Source: Acinetobacter qingfengensis
GTDB taxonomy: Bacteria > Pseudomonadota > Gammaproteobacteria > Pseudomonadales > Moraxellaceae
Direction: 5' to 3'
Length of the DNA: 64,000 bases
Assembly: GCF_008693185.1 (NCBI RefSeq)
Contig: NZ_VXKN01000001.1
Location: forward strand, 186,001-250,000
Shown here: positions 1-10,376 of the stretch, piece by piece
Numbering within the stretch: position 1 is the stretch's first letter
How the letters are laid out: the number at the start of each line of letters is the position of its first letter
The notes under the pieces: model-generated
Seen by the model: only the letters and a program-made list of their open reading frames with translations
Told to the model about the DNA's origin: nothing
The model's database searches: none
Translations under genes and position numbers: made by a program

Positions 1-36
1 AAAGAAGCCATTACAGAATATGAAAATGGGGAGTAA
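1..36 (+). CDS. 3' end of an unidentified gene
   Basis: An open frame runs in from the left edge and ends with TAA at 34-36, giving the C-terminal residues KEAITEYENGE. Too little is present to name the product. The hairpin directly behind it would terminate this gene and the convergent protease gene, which supports a real gene end here. Confidence 0.35.
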   Translation, partial: KEAITEYENGE

Positions 37-41
37 CCCGA

Positions 42-75
42 AAAATAGCGAATTTCCAGAGAAATTCGCTATTTT
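42..75. terminator. bidirectional intrinsic terminator
   Basis: A perfect 14-bp inverted repeat (arms 42-55 and 62-75) with a 6-nt loop and A/T tracts on both sides lies between two convergent gene ends. Confidence 0.8.
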
Positions 76-86
76 CTGAAATACGA

Positions 87-2693
87 TTAGTGTGGTTTTG
101 CTTCTGCCACCACCTGATCACTTAATTGTTCATCATGCTGCGGTTTTTTCTTTTTAGCTTTCTTTTTTTTCTTTTTAACCTCGTCCTGAATATCGCCATC
201 TTCAACAGCTTGCCAATCTTCCAATTGCTCCATAACTGCAGCAAAAATGGAATCTTTACTATAACGGCCTTTCTTGTTTAAAGAACCAACAGGACGTGAC
301 ATAAGAATTTCCAGTGCTTGTGTAATAGTATCAATCGCATGAATATGGAATTGTCCTTTTTCCACGGCATCAATGACATCTTGACGCAACATAAGATGCT
401 GCATATTCTGGCGAGGAATAATCACACCCTGTTTACCTGTAAAGCCCTGTAATTTACATGCATCAAAAAAGCCTTCAATTTTGGCATTTACTCCGCCAAT
501 TGGTTGCACCTGACCCAATTGGTTCATTGAACCGGTAATGGCCCAAGACTGGTCAATAGGGATTTGGCTAATGGCAGAAATTAATGCTGATAGTTCGGCA
601 ACGGTAGCACTATCACCATCAACCTCACCATAACTTTGTTCAAATGCCAGTGCAGCAGAGAAATGCAAAGTTTGAGTGCGTCCAAAATGTGCTTTTAAGA
701 AGCTGGACATTAGCAGAACACCTTTGGCATGTAATGACCCCCCCAACTCTACACTGCGCTCAATATCCAGAATGTCACCACCACCCTGATAAACTGAAGC
801 AGTTAGACGAGAAGGTAAACCAAACTCGACATCTGCATAATGAATGACCGATAAAGCATTGATTTGTCCCAGACGATAACCACGGGTTTCGATCAGTTGA
901 GTACCACGGGATAAATCTTGCCAATATAAATCACGCAAATAACCTAAGCGATACTGACGATGTTTGAGAGCCAGATTGATATGTTCTGCTGTGACCATGC
1001 TTTCATTTTTCTGAATGGCATGATGATGAGACTCACGAATCAAATCACCCAGAGTTGCTGCATGTAATGACAGCGATTTTTGATCTTCTGCCTGACGACT
1101 GGAATCAGTAAGTAATGCCGCCAATGCCGAGCGGTCAAAAGGTAATAATTTGTCAGCCTGTACATAATCTGCAATCAAATGTATGTAGGCTTTTTCATTG
1201 TTTTCATTGCGTTGCAAGGTGTCGGTAAAATCGGCACGGATTTTAAATACACTGCCTAATTCTGGTTCATATTCCAGAATTTCATAATAAATTTGTGGTT
1301 CTGCCAGTAAAACAACTTTGACATTCAGTGGAATGGCTTGTGGTTCAATAGAAATACTGCCAGTTAGTGTCAGCATGTGTTCTAAGGATGATAGTTTTAA
1401 TTGTCCTGATTTTAATGCACGTTTTAAGCCTTGCCATGCATAGGCTTGTTCCAGTAATTGCTCTGCTTCAAGAATTAAAAAGCCACCATTGGCACGATGT
1501 AATGAACCAGAACGAATCAGGGTAAAATCAGTGGTAATCGTACCACCATGTGTGAGTTGTTCCACATGCCCCAATAAATTGTAATGTGTTGGAAAATCCT
1601 CAAAAATAATTGGTGCGCCAGAGTTCAGTTTATGGGTTGTAATAATATTGACTTGATAACGGGCAGGAACACGATTAAATGATGTTGGACTAAAATCTTC
1701 CTCCTCACGATCCAGAATTAACTCAACATTTTCGATAATGTCTTTTGCATATAGTTTGAGATACTGCTCGAGTCCTTCAACATCTTCAAAGCGATGTAAA
1801 ATATTTTTGATTTTTGGCATGATCACTTGGTTGGCAATATCATGATTTAAATCAACCACTTGATCGCGAGCATTGTCTTCAAGAATGCCTAATTTTGAGC
1901 CCAGCCTTTGTAATTTTTTATCCATATAGCGCATGTTTGAGGCGATACGAATACGCTCTTTAGAGGGTAAGGCATCAATTTCTTGATCAGAGAGTTCCTT
2001 CTCCTGTTGATCTTCACGTTGAAAAGGCACAAAGCAATGTTCATCATTTTTGGAAACCAGTTTAAGTGATAAAGATTCACCTTCCTGAGTTAATTCTAAT
2101 AATGCTTCCTGCTGTTGCAAACTAATATGCTGGCGGATCAATTCAATTTGTTTGTGATATGTATCTGCACCAAAACGGCGTTCCAATTGTTTCAAACTAC
2201 TTAACCACATATCATGCATGGCTTTTTGAAATTTTGGTGCTTGTCCTGCGGTAAGCTGTAAGGCTAAAGGCTGTCTGGCATCCTGAAAATTATTGACATA
2301 AACCCAGTCGGGTGGGGTAGCGAGGGTTTTGGCATGTTGCTGAAGCAAACGCTTGATCATGGTACGCTTGCCTAGTCCTGCTGTGCCGACTGCAAAAATA
2401 TTGTAGCCGGAGTACGGCATACTAATCCCGGCTTCTACAGAAGCTCTGGCTCGATCCTGACCTAAAAAATTATTTACAGGTTTAATACGTTTGGTTGAGC
2501 TAGGAATTTTTTCAAGGTCTGGAAAATGAGTGAGTTGCTGCGGTTTTAATTCGGTATTTTCAATAGTTTTCTGGATTTCTGCATTATCGAGTGCACTAAG
2601 GTAATTATGGCTTTGGTACGGTAGAGCATTTGTTTGAGTATCAGCTATGGTGTTGTGTACGGCGTTCTGGTTTGAAATCACTGGGTAGTCCAT
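87..2693 (-). CDS. LonB/YcbZ-type ATP-dependent protease (S16 family)
   Basis: Predicted cytoplasmic ATP-dependent serine protease of 868 residues. A Walker A motif GTAGLGKRT lies at residues 103-111. A long helical insert, rich in Q, E and K, follows at about 150-300, then the second half of the AAA module, and the Lon-type proteolytic domain at the C-terminus. The catalytic Ser is S695 in DGDSAT and the catalytic Lys is K738 in NAKIEGF. Their 43-residue spacing equals that of classical Lon, so the enzyme should be active. The Lon substrate-binding N-domain is absent, which fits the LonB/YcbZ branch and not Lon itself. The last 40 residues form a very lysine-rich tail, of unknown role. No clear Shine-Dalgarno sequence precedes the chosen ATG, and the first 45 residues look poorly conserved, so the start is uncertain. 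The next gene is divergent across a 160-bp gap. Confidence 0.85.
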   Translation of the reverse strand: MDYPVISNQNAVHNTIADTQTNALPYQSHNYLSALDNAEIQKTIENTELKPQQLTHFPDLEKIPSSTKRIKPVNNFLGQDRARASVEAGISMPYSGYNIFAVGTAGLGKRTMIKRLLQQHAKTLATPPDWVYVNNFQDARQPLALQLTAGQAPKFQKAMHDMWLSSLKQLERRFGADTYHKQIELIRQHISLQQQEALLELTQEGESLSLKLVSKNDEHCFVPFQREDQQEKELSDQEIDALPSKERIRIASNMRYMDKKLQRLGSKLGILEDNARDQVVDLNHDIANQVIMPKIKNILHRFEDVEGLEQYLKLYAKDIIENVELILDREEEDFSPTSFNRVPARYQVNIITTHKLNSGAPIIFEDFPTHYNLLGHVEQLTHGGTITTDFTLIRSGSLHRANGGFLILEAEQLLEQAYAWQGLKRALKSGQLKLSSLEHMLTLTGSISIEPQAIPLNVKVVLLAEPQIYYEILEYEPELGSVFKIRADFTDTLQRNENNEKAYIHLIADYVQADKLLPFDRSALAALLTDSSRQAEDQKSLSLHAATLGDLIRESHHHAIQKNESMVTAEHINLALKHRQYRLGYLRDLYWQDLSRGTQLIETRGYRLGQINALSVIHYADVEFGLPSRLTASVYQGGGDILDIERSVELGGSLHAKGVLLMSSFLKAHFGRTQTLHFSAALAFEQSYGEVDGDSATVAELSALISAISQIPIDQSWAITGSMNQLGQVQPIGGVNAKIEGFFDACKLQGFTGKQGVIIPRQNMQHLMLRQDVIDAVEKGQFHIHAIDTITQALEILMSRPVGSLNKKGRYSKDSIFAAVMEQLEDWQAVEDGDIQDEVKKKKKKAKKKKPQHDEQLSDQVVAEAKPH

Positions 2694-2855
2694 AAAACGA
2701 GGTATTAACTATGTATATAAAGGTGACAGTTTTATTGCTTTAATTCAAGCGCAATTCTAAGATTACAGTTGTTATTGTCATTCGTCTGTAAAAACCTGCA
2801 TCAAAACAGCATTTTTACTGATGGATATTCTTTGCGGTCAGGAAATTTATCATTA

Positions 2856-5009
2856 ATGTCTAATACATCAAAAAACTGGGGTAGCGCTTTTTCTGCATTT
2901 CTGGATCGGCGTGCCATCATTATGCTGTTTTTGGGATTTTCTTCAGGATTACCCATTTTTTTGATCTTCTCGGTTTTGTCATTCTGGTTGAGTGAAGCAG
3001 GGGTCAATCGTAGTTCAATCACTATGTTTAGCTGGGCAGCTTTAGCTTATTCCTTTAAATTTATCTGGGCCCCCTTAATTGATAAATTACCTATTATTTT
3101 TCTGACCAAGAAGTTGGGACAAAGGCGAAGCTGGTTACTTGTTTCACAATTCATGGTGATTTCTGCAATTATACTCATGGCTATGATTGACCCAGTGGCA
3201 AGTGCTACAGGAGAAAATGTCAATCTGAAACTACTGGCTGCTGCTGCAGTATTTCTGGGATTTTCATCAGCAACACAGGACATTATTGTCGATGCTTACC
3301 GTATTGAACTGACACAAGATAAAGCATTACAAACCGTTTTGGCTTCTACCTATAATGCAGGGTATCGTATTGCAACCATCATTACTCAGTTTGGTGCTCT
3401 GCTTTTTGCCGCATCACTGGGTACGGCAGCCGGAAATTATATTTATGAAGCATGGCAAAGTACATATTTATTAATGGCCAGTCTGATGCTGATAGGGATT
3501 ATAACCACGTTAGTCATTCATGAACCTCAGGTTAAAAGAGTCGATTCGCATTACTCACATCATGATTATTTACAATTAATGCTGGTGTTTATCCTTTCTA
3601 CCAGTGTTTTTGTCATGGCTTTTATTTTTTGTAATACGCTTAAATCTAAATTAAATATTGAAGATGCTTTTCTTGGGTTTATTGTTCTCGCTATACAATT
3701 TATTTTTTGTGCCATTATTGCATTTATTTTACCAATGATACTGATTAAAACAGGGATTATTCAGAAAAAAATTGTCATGGAAACCTGGGTTAATCCTTTT
3801 CTGGATTTTTTTAGACGATATGGTTTAAAAATTGCTTTGGCTATCCTGTTATTAATAGGCTTTTATCGTATTTCTGATATTGTCGCAGGTACAATGGCAA
3901 ATTTATTTTATGTTGATTTAAATTTCGATAAGGAAGAAATTGCATGGTTTAATAAGCTTTTTGCTGTCATTTTTGTGATTTTAGGTGGATTTATTGGTGG
4001 TCTTTTATCTCAGCGTTACAACATCATGAAGATGATGTTCCTGGGTGCAATTTTGGCAAGTGCGACCAATCTGATTTTTGTGGGGTTAGTAAAATCAGGT
4101 TATAGTATGAATGATGTTGTGGTGAATACAGCGAAACATCAATATCTTATCAAGCCTGATGAAGTCGGCAACTGGAAAATTACGATTCCACAGCAACAGC
4201 TTCAGGCACAAAATAGTATTCGTTTTAGTTCAAAACCTGAAGGTTTATCGCAAAATTTAAGCGTAGAAGTGCCATTAAAAACATATCATCAACACTCGGC
4301 ACCAGACATTTATATTAAACCAATAGGTGGTGATAATATATTGTTTAAAAACGAACTAGCTCGGGATGTGATTATTCAGGGTAATTTACTCAATATTCCG
4401 GCAAATAGTACAGATAAAAAAGTTGAAATCATGGTGAATAATAAAAAAGTATTGGCCAATGTCAATGATAATAACCAATGGAGTGCTGTTGTTAATGGAA
4501 AGGATTTGAAATCTTCCCAATATATTCAGATTAATGCTGATTATAAATTGCAACAACAAATCTATCATTTAACTGCAAAATCCATATATCAAATCAATTT
4601 ACAACAAATGCAACCTGTAAATCGAATAAATCTGCTTGAGATTCCTGCAGTGAATGTCGATCAAACCCAGCCTGTAGAATTTAAGGGCAAAGTGGTGGTT
4701 CAATACAGTAAAATTTGGTTAGTGATGGGAATTATCTTTGACAATCTGGCTTCTGGTTTGGCAGGCGCAGTATTTATTGCTTTTTTATCCAGTTTAACCA
4801 GTGTTTCTTTTACTGCTATGCAATATGCTATTTTCAGCTCTTTAATGTTATTGCTGCCAAAAACTATTGGTGGTTATTCAGGAACAATGGTAGATCAAAT
4901 CGGTTATTCAGGATTTTTTACTATTACTTTTTTAATGGGTATTCCAATTTTGCTACTTGTACTTTGGGTTGCCAAATTATTAAAGCAACATGAAGGCATG
5001 AAAGAATAA
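2856..5009 (+). CDS. ampG: AmpG-like muropeptide MFS permease with a large soluble insert
   Basis: Major facilitator superfamily membrane protein of the AmpG type, which imports anhydro-muropeptides from the periplasm for cell-wall recycling. The N-terminal half shows the AmpG pattern: LGFSSGLPIFLIFSVLSFWL near the start, then SSATQDIIVDAYRIEL. The C-terminal helices are also AmpG-like (FLSSLTSVSFTAMQYAIFSS). Between helices, at about residues 417-618, sits a hydrophilic stretch of roughly 200 residues with beta-strand and Ig-like character. E. coli AmpG (about 490 residues) lacks this. The open frame extends upstream to a TTG at 2769, but the ATG at 2856 (MSNTSKNWGSAF) matches where family homology begins, so it is preferred. 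It stands alone, is divergent from the protease gene, and is followed at once by a terminator. Confidence 0.8.
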   Translation: MSNTSKNWGSAFSAFLDRRAIIMLFLGFSSGLPIFLIFSVLSFWLSEAGVNRSSITMFSWAALAYSFKFIWAPLIDKLPIIFLTKKLGQRRSWLLVSQFMVISAIILMAMIDPVASATGENVNLKLLAAAAVFLGFSSATQDIIVDAYRIELTQDKALQTVLASTYNAGYRIATIITQFGALLFAASLGTAAGNYIYEAWQSTYLLMASLMLIGIITTLVIHEPQVKRVDSHYSHHDYLQLMLVFILSTSVFVMAFIFCNTLKSKLNIEDAFLGFIVLAIQFIFCAIIAFILPMILIKTGIIQKKIVMETWVNPFLDFFRRYGLKIALAILLLIGFYRISDIVAGTMANLFYVDLNFDKEEIAWFNKLFAVIFVILGGFIGGLLSQRYNIMKMMFLGAILASATNLIFVGLVKSGYSMNDVVVNTAKHQYLIKPDEVGNWKITIPQQQLQAQNSIRFSSKPEGLSQNLSVEVPLKTYHQHSAPDIYIKPIGGDNILFKNELARDVIIQGNLLNIPANSTDKKVEIMVNNKKVLANVNDNNQWSAVVNGKDLKSSQYIQINADYKLQQQIYHLTAKSIYQINLQQMQPVNRINLLEIPAVNVDQTQPVEFKGKVVVQYSKIWLVMGIIFDNLASGLAGAVFIAFLSSLTSVSFTAMQYAIFSSLMLLLPKTIGGYSGTMVDQIGYSGFFTITFLMGIPILLLVLWVAKLLKQHEGMKE

Positions 5010-5016
5010 ATTTCAG

Positions 5017-5042
5017 GCCATTTGTATGGTAATGCAAATGGC
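5017..5042. terminator. terminator between ampG and ruvC
   Basis: 8-bp perfect stem GCCATTTG/CAAATGGC (5017-5024 and 5035-5042), extended by weak pairs and followed by a T-rich stretch. It lies between the convergent ends of ampG and ruvC. Confidence 0.6.
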
Positions 5043-5067
5043 TTTGTTATATTTATTGGAGGTTTTA

Positions 5068-5610
5068 TTACCTACGGCGTAAACCACGTCCTCGTCCACG
5101 AGCCATGCCTCCCAAGGCATTTAATACAGCCATTTTATTCAAGCTACCGGAAGCATGTGCATGACAAATGGCTGCTGCCAGTGCATCGGCAGCATCGGCT
5201 TGCGGCTTAATGCTTAAATCTAGCAGGCGCATCACCATCATTTGTACCTGTTCTTTATCGGCTGCACCATAGCCGACAACAGATTGCTTGATCTGTCGTG
5301 CTGTATATTCTGAAACAGCCAAGTCAAGATTAACCAATGCAGCAATAGCAGCGCCTCGAGCCTGTCCCAGTTTGAGTGCCGAATCAGGATTTTGCGCCAT
5401 AAAAACCTGCTCTACAGCAGCTTCAGTGGGTTGATGAAATTGTACAATGCGATCAATACCGGCAAAAATACGCTTTAATCTTTCAGGCATATCCTGACTT
5501 TCTGTTCGAATTGTTCCTGCATCAACAAAACGCAATTTTGCCCCTTGTTTTTCTACAATGCCGTAACCTGTAAGACGTGAACCAGGATCAATGCCAATAA
5601 TTAATGTCAT
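5068..5610 (-). CDS. ruvC: crossover junction endodeoxyribonuclease RuvC
   Basis: Holliday-junction resolvase of 180 residues, acting as a dimer with RuvAB in recombinational repair. The four catalytic acidic residues are recognisable: Asp in IGIDPGSR at the N-terminus, Glu in AAVEQVFMA, and the Asp pair in [16 protein letters not shown]. Length is normal; E. coli RuvC is 173 residues. The C-terminus ends in an Arg/Gly-rich tail (GRGRGLRRR), which may add DNA affinity. ruvA and ruvB are not adjacent, so this is a single-gene unit. Confidence 0.96.
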   Translation of the reverse strand: MTLIIGIDPGSRLTGYGIVEKQGAKLRFVDAGTIRTESQDMPERLKRIFAGIDRIVQFHQPTEAAVEQVFMAQNPDSALKLGQARGAAIAALVNLDLAVSEYTARQIKQSVVGYGAADKEQVQMMVMRLLDLSIKPQADAADALAAAICHAHASGSLNKMAVLNALGGMARGRGRGLRRR

Positions 5611-5727
5611 TTTGCCCTTTAAATATTTTAAAATATCCCTATTGTTACATATATGCTTGAAAAAGCTTAGCCCTCGTCTACGGCTTTGCTGAATTTTAAT
5701 ACCAAATTGAGGTAATCATTTTTACTT

Positions 5728-6309
5728 ATGGGTCTGATCTTATTGGCATTGATTGCAATTGTTGCGGAAATTCTGACATGGATTTTTGTCGGTAAATTAG
5801 TTGGCAGTGCATGGTATGTATTTTTTTGGTTTATTGCTGCATTCTTTATTGGTCTAAATTTACTGCGCAGTAGTTCTTCTCATATCATGCCTCAGTTACA
5901 GCAAATGCAACTGGGCGGACAAATGGGTAATGATCCTCAAGTTGGTAAATATCTTGCCCGTTGTCTTTCTGGTGTGCTACTTATGATTCCAGGATTGCTG
6001 TCAGATGTTGTTGCCCTGATTCTTCTCATTCCGGGGATGCATAAGTTGATCCAGAATGTGGCGTTGAGTGCTTTGCAAAAACGTCAACAAGCAATGATGA
6101 ACAAAATGATGGGAGGGATGATGGGTGGAAATAATGCAGGTGCGGGTAGTCCTTTTGAAGATATGATGCGTCAGATGCAGGATATGCAACGTCAGCAAGG
6201 TAGCAGCCAATATCAGGATTCCAGCATTATTGATGGTGAAGCCAGGGAGGTTACGCCTGATTCAAAACGTATTCAATCACCTAAAGATCGTTCATCTCAA
6301 GATCATTAA
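5728..6309 (+). CDS. fxsA: FxsA family membrane protein
   Basis: Small inner-membrane protein of 193 residues. Hydrophobic segments occupy about residues 1-22, 28-45 and 75-95, in the FxsA order (AEILTWIFVGKLVG, then FIGLNLLRSSS). Then comes a cytoplasmic tail rich in Met, Gln and Gly (MMNKMMGGMMGG). E. coli FxsA suppresses F-exclusion of phage T7; its normal cell role is unknown. The putative Shine-Dalgarno GAGGTAA lies rather far (about 13 nt) from the ATG. A strong bidirectional terminator follows. Confidence 0.85.
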   Translation: MGLILLALIAIVAEILTWIFVGKLVGSAWYVFFWFIAAFFIGLNLLRSSSSHIMPQLQQMQLGGQMGNDPQVGKYLARCLSGVLLMIPGLLSDVVALILLIPGMHKLIQNVALSALQKRQQAMMNKMMGGMMGGNNAGAGSPFEDMMRQMQDMQRQQGSSQYQDSSIIDGEAREVTPDSKRIQSPKDRSSQDH

Positions 6310-6326
6310 AATAAATAATAATCAGT

Positions 6327-6355
6327 AAAAAATCGGGTGATATACCCGATTTTTT
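6327..6355. terminator. bidirectional terminator between fxsA and dapC
   Basis: 12-bp perfect stem (6327-6338 and 6344-6355) with a GC-rich core, a 5-nt loop and flanking A6/T6 tracts, between convergent gene ends. Confidence 0.9.
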
Positions 6356-6364
6356 GTGACTTTT

Positions 6365-7534
6365 TTATAAAATTTTCTTTAACCGATCGATGGCTTGTTC
6401 GCATTGTGCAATACTGGCGACCAATGCCATACGCACATGATTTTCACCGGGATTGCCCTGATCAGTTTCTCTTGACAGATAACGACCGGGTAAAACTTTG
6501 ATATTGGCCTGCGCTAAAAGCTTGCGGGCAAAAACTTCATCATCATCCACCTGTAGCCAGTAGTAAAATCCGGCATCAGGTTTTTTTAATGCAAGTAAAT
6601 GGCCTAATTCTTGCTGAAATAGATTAAATTTTTGTCGATAGGCAATACGATTGTCTTCGACATGTTGTTCATCATTCCACGCTGCTATAGAAGCAAGTTG
6701 ATGCTGTACAGGCATTGCAGCGCCATGGTAGGTACGATACTTTAAGTAAGGTGCCAGTAGTTGTTCATCACCTGCCACAAAACCAGAACGCATTCCCGGC
6801 AGGTTAGAGCGTTTGGATAAAGAATGAAATACGATACAGTTTTTAAAGTCATCACGACCGATTTGGGCACAGACTTGCAATAAACCAACAGGTGCTTGCT
6901 CAAACCATAATTCTGAATAGCATTCATCTGACGCAATGATAAAATTATACTGATCAGATAATGCGATTAATTTTTTAAAATCATTTTTATCCAATACGGC
7001 ACCGGTTGGATTACCGGGCGTACACACAAATAAAATAGCCGTTTTTTCCCAGACTTCATTAGGAACAGCATCAAAATTACCTTTGTACTGATTGGCAATT
7101 GTACAGTTGACAAAATAAGGTTTGGCGCCTGCCAATAAAGTAGCACCTTCATAGATTTGATAAAAAGGATTTGGCATCACAACATAAGGGTGTTGTGTTC
7201 GATCAATTGCAGATTGCACAAAGGAAAAAATTGCTTCACGTGTACCACTAACGGGTAAAACCTGTGTTTCAGCATTAACCGATTTGAGTTGAAAACGTTG
7301 TGTCAACCAATTGGCAATACTTTGACGTAACTCAATCAGACCTTTACTGTTGGGATAGGTCGATAAATGTTGGAAATTATCCTGAATGGCCTGTTGTACA
7401 AATGTTGGTGCGGCATGTTTTGGTTCGCCAATGGAAAGCGGAATTAACGGCATATCGGCTGGTTGAACATGAGCAAATAATGCATTTAGTTTTTCAAAAG
7501 GATACGGATGTAAAAGGGCCAAATCAGGGTTCAT
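6365..7534 (-). CDS. dapC: succinyldiaminopimelate aminotransferase (DapC-type)
   Basis: PLP-dependent fold type I aminotransferase of 389 residues. It is expected to convert N-succinyl-2-amino-6-ketopimelate to N-succinyl-LL-diaminopimelate in lysine and peptidoglycan precursor synthesis. The Schiff-base lysine is K241 in HSLSKRSNLPGMRSGF. The NPTG motif (CTPGNPTG, about 171-178) and the C-terminal Arg region (NHVRMALVAS) are present. The motif context resembles DapC more than AspC. It lies directly behind glnD on the same strand with a 61-bp gap, a gene pairing known from Pseudomonas and relatives, which strengthens the assignment. A generic class I aminotransferase cannot be excluded. Confidence 0.85.
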   Translation of the reverse strand: MNPDLALLHPYPFEKLNALFAHVQPADMPLIPLSIGEPKHAAPTFVQQAIQDNFQHLSTYPNSKGLIELRQSIANWLTQRFQLKSVNAETQVLPVSGTREAIFSFVQSAIDRTQHPYVVMPNPFYQIYEGATLLAGAKPYFVNCTIANQYKGNFDAVPNEVWEKTAILFVCTPGNPTGAVLDKNDFKKLIALSDQYNFIIASDECYSELWFEQAPVGLLQVCAQIGRDDFKNCIVFHSLSKRSNLPGMRSGFVAGDEQLLAPYLKYRTYHGAAMPVQHQLASIAAWNDEQHVEDNRIAYRQKFNLFQQELGHLLALKKPDAGFYYWLQVDDDEVFARKLLAQANIKVLPGRYLSRETDQGNPGENHVRMALVASIAQCEQAIDRLKKIL

Positions 7535-7595
7535 GACAAAAGCTCATATTAATCGGAAATAGGCGACCTGACAGATCTGGTCTGATCGCTGAAAA

Positions 7596-10250
7596 TTAAT
7601 GTTGTACGGTAACACGGTTTGAGGCTTCTTCAAGCGCCAATTTTAACTTCTCGGCAAAACTGATGGTTTCTTCCTCACTCATCGGAGAACCATCCTGTTT
7701 GGTAACAAAGAAGATATCTTCTGCACGTTCTCCTAGTGTTGCAATTCTTGCCGAATGAATATCTAATCCCTGCATCATGAATAACCCACCTACCCGTGCC
7801 AGTAAACCCGGTTGGTCAAGGGTAGAGATCTCTACCATATTTTGATTCAAGGCATGATTCAAGCGAATATCTACCGTGTTTTCTACCGCAAAATGCCGTA
7901 ACTGACGAGGGATGATGCGTTGCATCACACCCGGATATTGATCTGCATGACGCAGTGCTTCAACCAGTTTGTTGATGACCTGTTTTCGGCGTTCACGATC
8001 ACTCATCAAACTTCCCAAACGATCATGAATGACATAGGTATCCAGTGAAAAATTGGTTGCTGCGGTGATAATTCGTGCGTCCTGTACATCTAGATTCATT
8101 CGATCCAGAATTGCTACAGTGGTTGCAAATAAATTTTGTGTATCACGGGTATAAATAAATAATTGTACCGCTTTACGATGTTCACGGATCAGAACTAAAG
8201 GATCCGGATTGTCACCGTGACGCAAAATTGCGCTGGTATGCCAGACAATTTCATCTGCACTTTCCTTGAGGAAATAGTCATCTCCAAGCTCTTGCCAGAC
8301 CTGCTCAATTTCGGTACTGGAAAACTCATCTGAAAGTTTATCCATGGCCTCGAACTTGGTATCTTCAATTAACATTTGATGATCTACAGGACGATCAATA
8401 CCTGCTCGGATAATTTCACGGGTTTGCGAGTAAAGCTGGCGTAGCAGCGAAGCTTTCCAATTATTCCAAAGTGTTGGATTGGTAGCATTAATATCGGCAA
8501 CTGTCAGGCAGTATAAGTAATCAAGATGCTCCATATCGCCCATTTGTTCAGCAAAAGTTTGGACAACATCCGGATCAGAAATATCTTTTTTCTGGGCTGT
8601 TAACGACATCATCAAATGATTACGGGTGAGCCATGCAACCATTTTTGCTTCACGCTCGGTTAAGCCATGTTGACGGCAAAATTCCAGTGCATCTTCTGCA
8701 CCAAGTTCACTATGATCACCGCCGCGCCCTTTGGCAATATCATGAAATAGTGCTGCCAGATAAATAATATCTTTACGTACCAGACGCTGGAAAACGTTAC
8801 AAACCACGGGATATTGTTGACTGAATTCGGGATCTGCAAAGCGATTCAGGTTACGAATGAGCAATAGGGTATGGGCATCAACAGTATAAATATGGAATAA
8901 ATCATATTGCATCAGCCCCATAATTTTTCCAAATGCAGGAATATAATGTCCAAGGACACCATAACGCTTCATTGCCACCAATGTTTCATAGAGCTGATGC
9001 GGTGTGCGAATAATAGCCATGAACAATGCTTGATGGGTTGGATCGTTTCTAAAGGTTTGGTCAATTTTTTTTGCTGACAATAACAATAATCGTAATGTGC
9101 GAGAGCGGATTCCCTGTATTTCAGGGCGATTCGCCATTAAATAAAACACTTCCAGAATTGCGCTAGGAGATTCCGAAAAAACTTTATGATGTGTTACTGC
9201 GAGTTTGTCATCAACCAGTTTAAAATTATGGCTTAGTTCGACAATTCTACGTTCATAATCAGGTAATCTTGGCGTAATAACAGATTCATTGAAATAATTT
9301 AGTAACAATTCATTTAAGGTTGAAACGATTTGTGCCATCCGATAATAACGCTTCATAAATTGTTCAATGCTATGATTAGGATGTTGTCCTTGCTGATGGG
9401 TATAGCCCATTTTTGCAGCAATTTCCCTTTGATAATCAAAAAGTAGACGATTTTCATCTCGTTTGCGTAGTTTGTGCAAGTGATGGCGGATTTCCCAGTA
9501 AAAAGTTTCAGCTTGTTCCAGTAAACCTAACTCAAATTCACTGATAAAGCCTAGATGAACCAGATCGTATACACGATTGACACGAAAATGTCGTTTGGCA
9601 ATCCAGCCAATTTGATTCATATCACGTAAACCACCAGGCGCATTTTTAATGTCGGGTTCGAGATTACTTTCCGTATTATTATGCTGCTCGTAACGCGCAT
9701 GTTGCTCAGCCATTTTTGCATCAAAGAAGGTTTTATCGGTCCAGCTCTGTGCCACAATTCGGCGCGGCCAGGGGGTGAGTTGTTGATTTCCAATTAATAA
9801 TCTGGATTCAATCAGTGAGGTGGCAACAGTCAAGTCTTCTTGTGCTTGCTCAAAGCAAGTTTTAAGTGTTCGTACACTGATTCCTGGTTTGAAATTGCCA
9901 ACATCCCATAATGAAGATACAAAGATTTTAATTTTTTCTTCTGTTGCATTATCAAGTTCATCTTCTGATAAGATCAGAATATCGACATCGGAATAGGGCA
10001 GCATTTCACGTCTGCCATATCCACCAACAGCAAATAATCCAAGTGAAGATGCATCGAGTCCAGCATTTTCCCACAAAAAAATTAAGGCAGTATCAATTTG
10101 TTCAGAACGTGCTGCAATAATTTCCCGTATTGATGTGCCATTTTCAAATGCATGATCCAGTTGATTTTCTACATCTTTACGCCAGTTGTTAATTCCCTGT
10201 AATGAATCACCTAAACAGACATAATCGGATAGGGCAGCAAGCTTGAGCAT
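7596..10250 (-). CDS. glnD: bifunctional [PII] uridylyltransferase/uridylyl-removing enzyme
   Basis: Cytoplasmic nitrogen sensor of 884 residues. It uridylylates PII (GlnB/GlnK) when glutamine is low and removes UMP when it is high. Domains in order: nucleotidyltransferase with GGYGR at 76-80 and the metal-binding DVD at 88-90; the GlnD linker domain; an HD domain with [16 protein letters not shown]; and two C-terminal ACT domains that bind glutamine ([21 protein letters not shown], then [16 protein letters not shown]). Length matches the family. It lies upstream of dapC, and 126 bp separate its start from the stop of purT. Confidence 0.97.
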   Translation of the reverse strand: MLKLAALSDYVCLGDSLQGINNWRKDVENQLDHAFENGTSIREIIAARSEQIDTALIFLWENAGLDASSLGLFAVGGYGRREMLPYSDVDILILSEDELDNATEEKIKIFVSSLWDVGNFKPGISVRTLKTCFEQAQEDLTVATSLIESRLLIGNQQLTPWPRRIVAQSWTDKTFFDAKMAEQHARYEQHNNTESNLEPDIKNAPGGLRDMNQIGWIAKRHFRVNRVYDLVHLGFISEFELGLLEQAETFYWEIRHHLHKLRKRDENRLLFDYQREIAAKMGYTHQQGQHPNHSIEQFMKRYYRMAQIVSTLNELLLNYFNESVITPRLPDYERRIVELSHNFKLVDDKLAVTHHKVFSESPSAILEVFYLMANRPEIQGIRSRTLRLLLLSAKKIDQTFRNDPTHQALFMAIIRTPHQLYETLVAMKRYGVLGHYIPAFGKIMGLMQYDLFHIYTVDAHTLLLIRNLNRFADPEFSQQYPVVCNVFQRLVRKDIIYLAALFHDIAKGRGGDHSELGAEDALEFCRQHGLTEREAKMVAWLTRNHLMMSLTAQKKDISDPDVVQTFAEQMGDMEHLDYLYCLTVADINATNPTLWNNWKASLLRQLYSQTREIIRAGIDRPVDHQMLIEDTKFEAMDKLSDEFSSTEIEQVWQELGDDYFLKESADEIVWHTSAILRHGDNPDPLVLIREHRKAVQLFIYTRDTQNLFATTVAILDRMNLDVQDARIITAATNFSLDTYVIHDRLGSLMSDRERRKQVINKLVEALRHADQYPGVMQRIIPRQLRHFAVENTVDIRLNHALNQNMVEISTLDQPGLLARVGGLFMMQGLDIHSARIATLGERAEDIFFVTKQDGSPMSEEETISFAEKLKLALEEASNRVTVQH

Positions 10251-10376
10251 AAATCTTCAATCCTTAATGTAAACAAGAGACTGTTTTAAAAATGACAAAT
10301 TTCTCATGCTTAAATGTCATTGTATCAAATGCATTAAAGCGATGAGACTAATATTTAAAACAACATCTTAAGTTAA

